The translations under genes and the position numbers were made by a program. The notes under the pieces were generated by a model that worked only from the letters and a program-made list of their open reading frames with translations, was not told the origin of the DNA and searched no databases. Positions 1-4,532 of a stretch of 6,702 bases of DNA are shown one piece after another; the stretch's first letter is position 1; each line of letters starts with the position of its first letter. This DNA comes from Nitrososphaerota archaeon (GTDB lineage Archaea > Thermoproteota > Nitrososphaeria > Nitrososphaerales > JAGGXQ01): positions 1-6,702 of the forward strand of contig JAGGXQ010000075.1 of assembly GCA_021162925.1 (NCBI GenBank). Reading direction: 5' to 3'.

Positions 1-249
1 CTTCCAGTTGGTCCCTATCGAGGTCAGCTCGCCGGTTAAGGGTATGGTGAACCCTATGGTGTACTCCTTCGCGGGTCCCACCGCAGTCACGGTCTTCGTC
101 GTGGTCTCGGTCTTCGTAACCGTCTTCGTAACCCCGGCCGGGGCAGGCGCAGCCGCGTAGTAGGCGTAGGTAGCTCCGAACCCTATCACCAGTCCAACGA
201 TCAGCATCACTATTAGTTTCGATGTAGCCTGTGCTCCCCTTCGATTCAT
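1..249 (-). CDS. ABC transporter solute-binding protein, LivJ-like family (N-terminal fragment)
   Basis: The window holds only the first 83 codons; the gene runs off the left edge. The product begins MNRRGAQ, followed by a hydrophobic segment (about residues 11-33) that could be a signal peptide or an N-terminal membrane anchor. Next is a low-complexity Thr/Lys/Val linker (about 41-57), typical of archaeal cell-surface binding proteins, where such linkers often carry O-glycans. The mature domain then starts with YTIGFTIPLTGELTSIG (63-79), which resembles the first strand and loop of type I periplasmic binding proteins (Peripla_BP_6, branched-chain amino acid/amide family). By family, it would capture a small solute outside the membrane for an ABC permease; the substrate cannot be told from this fragment. 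The ATG is chosen because a TATA-like box lies 30 nt upstream and no other start gives the signal sequence. The linker DNA contains a 12-nt tandem duplication. The family call rests on about 20 residues. Confidence 0.75.
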   Translation of the reverse strand, partial: MNRRGAQATSKLIVMLIVGLVIGFGATYAYYAAAPAPAGVTKTVTKTETTTKTVTAVGPAKEYTIGFTIPLTGELTSIGTNWK

Positions 250-270
250 GGACACACGGTCAAGATTTTT

Positions 271-280
271 CCTTTATAAG
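271..280 (-). promoter_or_regulatory. TATA-like box for the solute-binding protein gene
   Basis: On the minus strand this reads CTTATAAAGG, preceded by a purine-rich GGAAACA that could be the BRE. The ATG at 249 lies 30 nt from the first T of the box, about where transcription should start, so the mRNA is probably leaderless. The same decamer occurs in front of the YggU gene at 723-732. The rest of the 250-370 intergenic stretch is AT-rich, and I see nothing else in it. Confidence 0.6.
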
Positions 281-370
281 TGTTTCCTCGATTGATAGTT
301 TTTCCGACTAAGGGGCTCTTTTGGATGATTTTGGATTAAATTGCTTAGTTTTTTGAAAAATCATTTGAAG

Positions 371-721
371 TCAAAGCTTCTCTTTTACGAGTTTCTTGAG
401 CTCCTCGATCTCCCTCCTCAGATCGTCGATCTCCCTCTTCAGGTTGCCGATTTCCAGCCCAACCTCCCTCTCCATCCTACCCATCCACCTCATTATCACC
501 TCTTCTAGGGCGAATATGCCGGAGTAGCTCATCAGGACCGGGTCCCCCTCCACCGATACGAGGTCGCTAAGGTAGGACCTCATGTTCTTTATGACCTCGA
601 TCCTCTCCTCGATGGTCTCCGATTCCTTCATCATCCTGTCGAATTCCTTGAGCCTCTTTTTGATCGATTCGTAGAATGCCACGAACGAATTACGCGCTTT
701 TCGATTTAAGCTTTCCGCCAT
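371..721 (-). CDS. Small coiled-coil protein of unknown function
   Basis: I do not recognise this 116-residue protein. It is highly charged and predicted to be almost all helical, with no membrane segment and no Cys or catalytic motif. The C-terminal third (roughly residues 80-116, with LKREIDDLRREIEELKKLV) has a clear heptad pattern ending in Lys-rich LVKEKL, typical of a dimeric or trimeric coiled coil. The middle (about 35-75) is a helical region containing MRSYLSDLVSVEGDPVLMSYSGIFALEEV. I prefer ATG at 721. A TTG at 748 in the same frame would add nine residues (MDSATSFIR), but that stretch contains the TATA box of the divergent YggU gene. A GTG at 682 is a third option. No Shine-Dalgarno sequence decides between them. 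The reading frame is convincing from its codon use (AGG, GAG, CTC) and coiled-coil regularity. A scaffold or partner-binding role is possible but unproven. Confidence 0.65.
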   Translation of the reverse strand: MAESLNRKARNSFVAFYESIKKRLKEFDRMMKESETIEERIEVIKNMRSYLSDLVSVEGDPVLMSYSGIFALEEVIMRWMGRMEREVGLEIGNLKREIDDLRREIEELKKLVKEKL

Positions 722-722
722 T

Positions 723-732
723 CTTATAAAGG
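723..732 (+). promoter_or_regulatory. TATA-like box for the YggU-family gene
   Basis: Reads CTTATAAAGG on the plus strand, identical to the box of the solute-binding protein gene. The YggU ATG is 28 nt from the first T, so a leaderless transcript is expected. The core TTATAA is itself palindromic and sits just upstream of ATG 721 of the divergent gene, so it could work in both directions, although it is too close to 721 to give that start a leaderless transcript. Confidence 0.55.
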
Positions 733-751
733 ATGTGGCCGAGTCCAAGCT

Positions 752-961
752 ATGAGGTTAAGGGTCTACGTCGAATTTCATAAGGACTTCGTTAGGGTTG
801 AGGGGGACGAGGTGGTCGTCGGGATAAGATCGAAGCCAAAAAGGGGGAAGGCGAACGAGGAGCTCGTGAAGAAGCTGGCGAAACACTTCGGGGTTCCATC
901 CTCTAGGGTCAGGATCGTGTCGGGTTTCAGATCTAGGTGCAAGCTCGTGGAGATACTTTAG
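752..961 (+). CDS. YggU/DUF167 (UPF0235) family protein
   Basis: A 69-residue protein with the family signature RSKPKRGKANEELVKKLAKHFGV (about residues 27-49) followed by VRIVSGFRSRCKLVEI (53-68). These correspond to the conserved P..GKAN..L...LA and V.I..G..SR.K.V.I blocks of DUF167. Members are small alpha/beta proteins whose biochemical role is unsettled. This copy is shorter than typical bacterial members (about 95 residues) and lacks part of the N-terminal strand region, but no in-frame upstream start fits better: the TATA-like box lies 28 nt before this ATG. The TAG stop overlaps the stop of the convergent kinase gene by 4 nt, leaving no room for a separate terminator. Confidence 0.85.
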   Translation: MRLRVYVEFHKDFVRVEGDEVVVGIRSKPKRGKANEELVKKLAKHFGVPSSRVRIVSGFRSRCKLVEIL

Positions 962-1509
962 ATCAGGAGCCTCTTCAGCTCCTCCGGGTCCTTTATCAGG
1001 GATAGCCAGTCGACGATCCCCACCCTCCTCTCCCCCCTGTACGCTTTCAAAACCTCCTCCGCGACCTCTTTTGGGCCCTTCCCGGTGGTATCTATCTCCG
1101 CGACCCTCCTCTTCCCGAAACGCCTGAGGGCCTTGATTAAGATGACGTCCAAGGCCTCGACCGTCAGGTTCTCCTTGCACTTAAGCTCGTCGTAATTCCT
1201 CTCCCTGTACCTCTTGGCGAGCTCGTAGGGCGATAGCCTCAGCACCGCCACGAATTCCAGCTCACCATCCTTCAGCAGGTCCGGGATGAGGTGCCCGACT
1301 ACGACGTGGTCCCCTTTCCCGAGCTCCTCCAGGAGGGCCTTCCTCAGGGTCCTCGGCTTAACGACGTACTCGTCGCCCTCCTTCACGGCTAGGCCCCTCT
1401 TGATGGAGAACTCGCCTATGTCTAGGAATTCGGCCTTGAGTAGCTTGGAGACGATCCTCCCGACGGTCTTCTTCCCGGTCCCCGGAGTTCCGGTTATGCC
1501 TAGGTTCAG
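958..1509 (-). CDS. AK6/Fap7-type adenylate kinase (CTG start proposed)
   Basis: A P-loop NMP kinase of the AK6/Fap7 family, 183 residues. Family members transfer phosphate between ATP and AMP, and the eukaryotic and archaeal proteins help small-subunit ribosome maturation through ribosomal protein uS11. The Walker A loop GTPGTGKKT is at residues 7-15; the K-x-T form also occurs in other adenylate kinases. HVVVGHLIPDLL (68-79) and VAVLRLSPYELAKRYRERNY (87-106), followed by KCKENLTVEALDV, match the family's strand, the LR.sP..L..R...R.Y block and the EN..E region. EIDTTGKGP (about 138-146) is the late conserved block. The frame is open upstream of the P-loop to a TAG at 1600-1602, but it holds no ATG, GTG or TTG there. 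The first canonical start, GTG 1386, would delete the P-loop. CTG at 1507-1509 gives MNLGITGTPG, the normal family N-terminus; it overlaps the phosphoesterase TGA as CTGA and has a good Shine-Dalgarno. Translational coupling with the upstream gene is likely. Confidence 0.85.
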   Translation of the reverse strand: MNLGITGTPGTGKKTVGRIVSKLLKAEFLDIGEFSIKRGLAVKEGDEYVVKPRTLRKALLEELGKGDHVVVGHLIPDLLKDGELEFVAVLRLSPYELAKRYRERNYDELKCKENLTVEALDVILIKALRRFGKRRVAEIDTTGKGPKEVAEEVLKAYRGERRVGIVDWLSLIKDPEELKRLLI

Positions 1510-1997
1510 AGCTTCACCACCTTCAGCTTCTTTATCTCTCCGCCCTTCACCTCGAGCACTCCGTAGGTCTTTCTGAAGGCTGGGAAGGCCCCCGTAGCGC
1601 TACCCGGGTTGAAGCACAAGATGCCATCCTCGTAGGATTCGTCTGGGAAGTGGGTGTGCCCGTAGATGACGAGATCGACCCCCTCGAACTTCCCCCTCGC
1701 CCTCTTCCTGGTCCATAGGGGTGGCCCACCTTCGATCGGATGGGTGATCCCTATCCTGACCCCCTCGAGCTCTATTGTGAGCGCGGGCTCCAGCCTGTCC
1801 TTCAGCTCGTAGCTGTCCATGTTCCCGCAGACCCCGTAGAAAGAGTTCGAAATCTCTTTCAGCTCCTCGAAGAATCCCAGCTCCGTGTAGTCCCCCGCAT
1901 GTATTACGGCGTCGGCCTTCTTAACGAGTTCGATAAGCCTTCTGTCGAGCCCTTCCATCGACGATAGGTGGGTGTCGGATAGGATGACCACCTTCAT
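1506..1997 (-). CDS. Metallophosphoesterase, MJ0936/YfcE family
   Basis: A 163-residue calcineurin-like phosphoesterase of the small single-domain class. All metal-binding blocks are present with ATG 1997 as residue 1: SDTH (7-10), GDY (35-37), GNMD (58-61), THP (85-87) and GHTH (113-116), followed by NPGS (130-133). The bound di-metal centre (usually Mn or Ni in this family) hydrolyses phosphodiesters; MJ0936 and YfcE act on artificial phosphodiesters and the natural substrate is unknown. A TTG at 2018 would add MSPRPNG, but the core fold starts at MKVVILSDTH. ATG 1997 lies 30 nt after a T-rich box, so ATG is preferred. The gene follows cdvC at 34 nt and its stop overlaps the proposed start of the AK6 kinase, so the two probably share one mRNA. 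A functional link to the ESCRT genes is not shown by the sequence. Confidence 0.92.
   Translation of the reverse strand: MKVVILSDTHLSSMEGLDRRLIELVKKADAVIHAGDYTELGFFEELKEISNSFYGVCGNMDSYELKDRLEPALTIELEGVRIGITHPIEGGPPLWTRKRARGKFEGVDLVIYGHTHFPDESYEDGILCFNPGSATGAFPAFRKTYGVLEVKGGEIKKLKVVKL
1514..1521 (-). promoter_or_regulatory. Shine-Dalgarno supporting the CTG start of the AK6 kinase
   Basis: The minus strand reads GGTGGTGA, close to the archaeal GGAGGTGATC, and ends 4 nt before CTG 1509. It lies inside the last codons of the phosphoesterase gene, as expected for coupled genes. It is the main sequence support for starting the kinase at a non-standard codon. Confidence 0.6.
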
Positions 1998-2016
1998 TCC
2001 ATTCGGTCTTGGACTC

Positions 2017-2030
2017 AAAAAATAAAAGGG
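2017..2030 (-). terminator. T-rich tract after cdvC, possibly also the promoter of the phosphoesterase gene
   Basis: Immediately after the cdvC stop, the minus strand reads CCCTTTTATTTTTT. Archaeal transcription commonly ends at such T-runs without a hairpin. The TTTTATTT part is also a plausible TATA box, with ATG 1997 about 30 nt downstream. Both uses may hold: the cdv transcript may end here and the phosphoesterase-kinase transcript begin. A very similar element is found at 3781-3798. Confidence 0.45.
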
Positions 2031-2031
2031 T

Positions 2032-3189
2032 TCAGATCGCGCTGAACCGGCGTGCCCAGTCCGTGTAAGCCCTTATGAGCTCCGGCGAGACGCTCGGCCT
2101 CCTCATCTTTATGATCTCCTTGAAGTCCCTCATGGTTATCGGCCTTGGCTTTTCGTCGCTGTCCAACGCCTTCCCAGAATCGAAGAGCTCGAGCACCACC
2201 CTGTACTGGGCCTCTTGGCATATGTCCCTTATGTCGCTCCCCGAGTACCCTTCGGTCATCTTGGCGAGCTCCGAGTATTTCACCCCTTCGTCGAGCTGGA
2301 GGGGTTTGGTGTAGTACTCGAAGAGCGCTATCCTATCCTTGTAGCTGGGCAGGGGGACGAGTATCCTCTTCTGAAACCTCCTTAAGAACGCGTGATCTAG
2401 GGCCCAGGGCTTGTTGGTCGCCCCTATCAGGTAAAGGAAGAGCCTCTCCCTTCCCTTGTCGAGTATGCCGTCCATCTCCTTCAGGAACTGGTTCCTGACC
2501 CTCACCTCCCCTCCAACCTCATGGGACCTTACCCCGAAGAGCGAGTCTATCTCGTCTATGAATATGATGGTCGGCCTCTCCTTCGCCATCCTCCTCGCGT
2601 TCATAAAGAGCCTGGCCACGTTCTTTTCTGCCTCCCCGAGCCACTTCGACATGATCGTAGAAGCATCGACGGATATGAAGTACCCATCTATTTCGGATGC
2701 GGCGGCCGCCGCCAGCAGGGTCTTGCCACACCCGGGGGGACCGTAGAGCAACAGGCCCCTAGGCCAGCCCAAGGGGAAGAGGTCGGGCCTCTTCGTGGGG
2801 AAGACTATCGACACCTTTATCGCCCTCTTCGCATCCTCCAGCCCTATGACCTGATCCCAGCTAACTGTCGGCTTCTCCTCCAAGACGTATTCGCTGACCT
2901 CCCCGCCGCTCGTCCTCTCGGTTTCGACGTCTATCCCCTCCTCCAGGTCGAAGCTCCTCATCGACTTCAGGGCCCTCACCCTCTCCTGATACTTCGCTAT
3001 CCTATCCAGGTAGACCCGGTTGAGGGAGTAATTCGGGTAGAGCTTGGTGAGCTTCATGAGGGTCGATATGGCCTTCTGGTACATCTGTATGGCCATGGAT
3101 CTGGCCCCTTGGGAGTCGAACCTTATGGCCTGGGTTGCGTACTGCATCGCCTTGCTTTCGAGCCTGCTCGCGACCAGGTTGCCGCTCAT
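2032..3189 (-). CDS. cdvC: CdvC, Vps4-type AAA+ ATPase with MIT domain
   Basis: A 385-residue ESCRT-III disassembly ATPase, full length for the family. An N-terminal three-helix MIT domain (about 3-76) would bind the C-terminal tails of ESCRT-III subunits. A linker follows (77-108), then one AAA+ domain starting at VSWDQVIGLEDAKRAIK. Walker A is GPPGCGKT (150-157), the pore loop SKWLGE (181-186, with K182-W183-L184), Walker B IIFIDEID (208-215, with D212/E213), and sensor 1 GATNKP (256-261, N259). The arginine-finger pair is R270/R271 in FLRRFQKR, and the sensor-2 region is GYSGSD (314-319). The Vps4-specific C-terminal helix is present (SVSPELIRAYTDWARRF, 366-382), which separates it from proteasomal and Cdc48 ATPases. 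In Sulfolobus, CdvC remodels CdvB polymers at the division neck. Here it is coupled to the preceding ESCRT-III gene: TGATG overlap, with GGAGGTG at 3195-3201, 5 nt before the ATG. Confidence 0.96.
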   Translation of the reverse strand: MSGNLVASRLESKAMQYATQAIRFDSQGARSMAIQMYQKAISTLMKLTKLYPNYSLNRVYLDRIAKYQERVRALKSMRSFDLEEGIDVETERTSGGEVSEYVLEEKPTVSWDQVIGLEDAKRAIKVSIVFPTKRPDLFPLGWPRGLLLYGPPGCGKTLLAAAAASEIDGYFISVDASTIMSKWLGEAEKNVARLFMNARRMAKERPTIIFIDEIDSLFGVRSHEVGGEVRVRNQFLKEMDGILDKGRERLFLYLIGATNKPWALDHAFLRRFQKRILVPLPSYKDRIALFEYYTKPLQLDEGVKYSELAKMTEGYSGSDIRDICQEAQYRVVLELFDSGKALDSDEKPRPITMRDFKEIIKMRRPSVSPELIRAYTDWARRFSAI

Positions 3190-3767
3190 CAGGCCACCTC
3201 CATCTCGGCCTCGCCGATCTCATCGGGGCTGGGGAGTTCGCTCTCAAGCTCCTCCATCCTGAGGAACTCTTCGGCCTCCTTTACTATCTCCTCCCCATCT
3301 TGGGTCTGGAGGTTCAGGTGTATGCTCGGGATTATCCCCTTCATCTGGGCCATGAAGCCGTTGAACGTGTCGTTGAACTCGCCCTCCATCGAGCTCATGA
3401 AGCTTATCAGGTCCCCTATGTCCTTCCCGACCTTCTTCACCTCCACCAGGGCCGTGTTCGTGTGGCTTATTATATCGCCGAGGTCTCTAAGGCTCTCGAG
3501 CCTCAGGGATATCTGAATTATGGCGAGCTCCCCCACCGTTATCAGGTTGAGCAGCTTGTTGAGCTCGGCCTGCTCGTTCGCGTATATCAGGGCCCTGTCC
3601 CTGTCCTTCTTCTCCAAGGCCCTCACCACCGAGTTGAAGAGGGCCTTCTTCCTCTCTAGGAGCCTCGCCCTTATGTTGGCGAGCTCGGCCCTAGGGACCT
3701 CAAGCTTCCTTATAACCTCGTTTATCTTCTCCCTCAATCCGGCCTTGCTTTCGGCGATTAACCCCAT
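3189..3767 (-). CDS. cdvB: CdvB-like ESCRT-III protein, second paralogue
   Basis: A 192-residue Snf7/ESCRT-III family protein, a membrane-remodelling filament subunit. The helical-hairpin core is recognised from RARLLERKKALFNSVVRAL (33-51) and RALIYANEQAELNKL (58-72). This aligns with FNKVVSAL and RAAVYANELAE of the upstream paralogue. A second shared block is IQISLRLESLRDLGDI (84-99). An acidic linker (about 157-176) leads to a tail ESELPSPDEIGE (175-186), a candidate MIT-interacting motif of the MIM2 type for CdvC. There is no C-terminal winged-helix (broken-wing) segment that would bind CdvA, so it resembles the short CdvB1/B2-type paralogues rather than classical CdvB. The start is secure: GAGGTGAT at 3773-3780 is 5 nt before ATG 3767. 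It overlaps cdvC by one base. Compared with the first paralogue it has a shorter N-terminus. Confidence 0.9.
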   Translation of the reverse strand: MGLIAESKAGLREKINEVIRKLEVPRAELANIRARLLERKKALFNSVVRALEKKDRDRALIYANEQAELNKLLNLITVGELAIIQISLRLESLRDLGDIISHTNTALVEVKKVGKDIGDLISFMSSMEGEFNDTFNGFMAQMKGIIPSIHLNLQTQDGEEIVKEAEEFLRMEELESELPSPDEIGEAEMEVA

Positions 3768-3780
3768 TAACCATCACCTC

Positions 3781-3798
3781 AAAAATAAAATAAAAGGG
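3781..3798 (-). terminator. T-rich tract between the two ESCRT-III genes
   Basis: In the 42-nt gap, the minus strand reads CCCTTTTATTTTATTTTT just after the first ESCRT-III gene, then GAGGTGAT as Shine-Dalgarno of the next. T-runs of this kind can end archaeal transcription. The stretch could instead be a promoter box (about 28-31 nt before ATG 3767), but the strong Shine-Dalgarno argues that the ATG also has a leader on some transcript. It may let the promoter-proximal ESCRT-III subunit be made in excess over CdvC. Confidence 0.4.
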
Positions 3799-3809
3799 AA
3801 CCCCGGCGC

Positions 3810-4442
3810 TTACTCTTGGGTCTCCAGGGATGAGGGCGAAGGGAGCTCCGGGAACCTCTCCTTCATGCTCTGCTCCGCCAACAGCGAAGCCTCCTGCAGG
3901 ATCCTCTCCGCATCCTCGTTCGCGGCCTCGAAGTTCAGGCTGTACCCGCCGAGCTGCCCGGCATCGACCAGTATGCTGCTCAGCAGGCTGCTTATGTCGT
4001 TCATCTCTCCCTCGGCTTCTGGCATCACCCTGACTATCCCAGCCTTTATGTTCTTTATGACGCCCATCGCCGGTGCGAGCGTGACCACTATGTCGCCAAG
4101 CTCCTGCACCGTGTTGAGCCTCAGGACTATCTGCTCCAAAGCTAGCTTGGCCTGGGTGACCATCCTGGTCATCTTCCTTACCTCGGCGAGCTCGTTAGCG
4201 TAAACGGCTGCCCTCTGCTGCTCGTGCCTCTGAAGCGCCGAAACGACCTTGTTGAATATGTACTTGTCCCTCTCCTTCAGCTTCGCCGCGGCCGTGTCGA
4301 GCTTCGCGATCTGAACCTGTATCTGCCTTATCGCCTGCTCTAGCCTGGGCTTGAGCGGCCCCGCCGGCTTTATGGCGCCCTTTATCCTTTCTCCGAAGGT
4401 CAGTTCGTATCCCTTACTCCATTTGCTCGTGAAGTCGGCCAT
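3810..4442 (-). CDS. cdvB: CdvB-like ESCRT-III protein, first paralogue
   Basis: A 210-residue ESCRT-III subunit, first gene of the cdv block. The N-terminus MADFTSKWSKGYE and a basic region (about 9-32) precede the long hairpin helices. Landmarks are KLKERDKYIFNKVVSAL (54-70), RAAVYANELAEVRKM (77-91) and IVLRLNTVQELGDIVV (105-120). These share the FN.VV.AL, RA..YANE.AE and RL.....LGDI pattern with the neighbouring paralogue. A helical C-terminal part (172-194) ends in KERFPELPSPSSLETQE, a proline-rich tail resembling the MIM2 motif that docks ESCRT-III on the Vps4 MIT domain. No winged-helix tail for CdvA is present. ATG 4442 is preferred to GTG 4460: the next family-like residues begin at MADF, and GGTG lies 6 nt before the ATG. 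TATA-like boxes TTTAGAAAA (4461-4469) or AATAAAAG (4475-4482) would start transcription near 4442 or 4453, making GTG 4460 unlikely to be in the mRNA. Confidence 0.9.
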   Translation of the reverse strand: MADFTSKWSKGYELTFGERIKGAIKPAGPLKPRLEQAIRQIQVQIAKLDTAAAKLKERDKYIFNKVVSALQRHEQQRAAVYANELAEVRKMTRMVTQAKLALEQIVLRLNTVQELGDIVVTLAPAMGVIKNIKAGIVRVMPEAEGEMNDISSLLSSILVDAGQLGGYSLNFEAANEDAERILQEASLLAEQSMKERFPELPSPSSLETQE

Positions 4443-4460
4443 ATTTAGCACCGAGTTCAC

Positions 4461-4484
4461 TTTTCTAAACTACCCCTTTTATTG
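4461..4484. promoter_or_regulatory. Divergent core promoter region, cdvB and TrmB-like gene
   Basis: Two AT-rich boxes lie between the divergent genes. On the minus strand, CAATAAAAGG (4475-4484) and TTTAGAAAA (4461-4469) could both serve cdvB. On the plus strand, the first box reads CCTTTTATTG; it would place a start site near 4505, inside the palindrome at 4498-4527, leaving a leader of about 28 nt before ATG 4533. Which box is used in each direction cannot be decided from sequence. Confidence 0.5.
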
Positions 4485-4497
4485 CTACTGTATCCAT

Positions 4498-4527
4498 CTA
4501 CCCTTGTCACCACGGTTACAAGGGTAG
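4498..4527. promoter_or_regulatory. 30-bp near-perfect palindrome, probable operator
   Basis: The left arm (4498-4511) and right arm (4514-4527) are inverted copies with 13 of 14 positions matching and a 2-bp centre. The outer ten bases, CTACCCTTGT and ACAAGGGTAG, are perfect. It ends 5 bp before the ATG of a TrmB-type regulator and about 14 bp upstream of a candidate cdvB TATA box. This length and symmetry suit a dimeric HTH protein, most simply the TrmB-like product itself. It could instead form a hairpin in the leader of the regulator mRNA. Confidence 0.7.
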
Positions 4528-4532
4528 GGGGA

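Noticed and set aside
758..1180. 140-codon minus-strand frame across the YggU and AK6 genes
   Set aside because: Overlaps two genes with solid family signatures and has charged low-complexity composition with no motif.
1460..1495. Walker A variant GTPGTGKKT of the AK6 kinase as a possible inactivating change
   Set aside because: The residue after the conserved Lys is K, but Thr follows, the same K-x-T layout as in other active adenylate kinases (GxPGxGKGT).
2521..3516. 331-codon open frame on the plus strand
   Set aside because: It lies antisense to cdvC and the second ESCRT-III gene, which have clear family motifs. Its protein is Pro/Arg/Leu-rich without recognisable domains, as expected for a shadow in GC-rich DNA.
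3520..4203. 227-codon plus-strand open frame rich in Ser and Leu
   Set aside because: Antisense to both ESCRT-III genes; the Ser/Leu bias reflects the reverse complement of Glu/Lys/Arg-rich helices, not real membrane segments.
4443..4460. Six-residue N-terminal extension of the first ESCRT-III protein from GTG 4460
   Set aside because: The candidate TATA boxes place the transcript start at or downstream of 4460, and ATG 4442 has GGTG in front of it.
4482..4532. 17-residue N-terminal extension of the TrmB-like protein from TTG 4482
   Set aside because: It would be encoded by the promoter boxes and the 30-bp palindrome, and the HTH domain needs no such extension.
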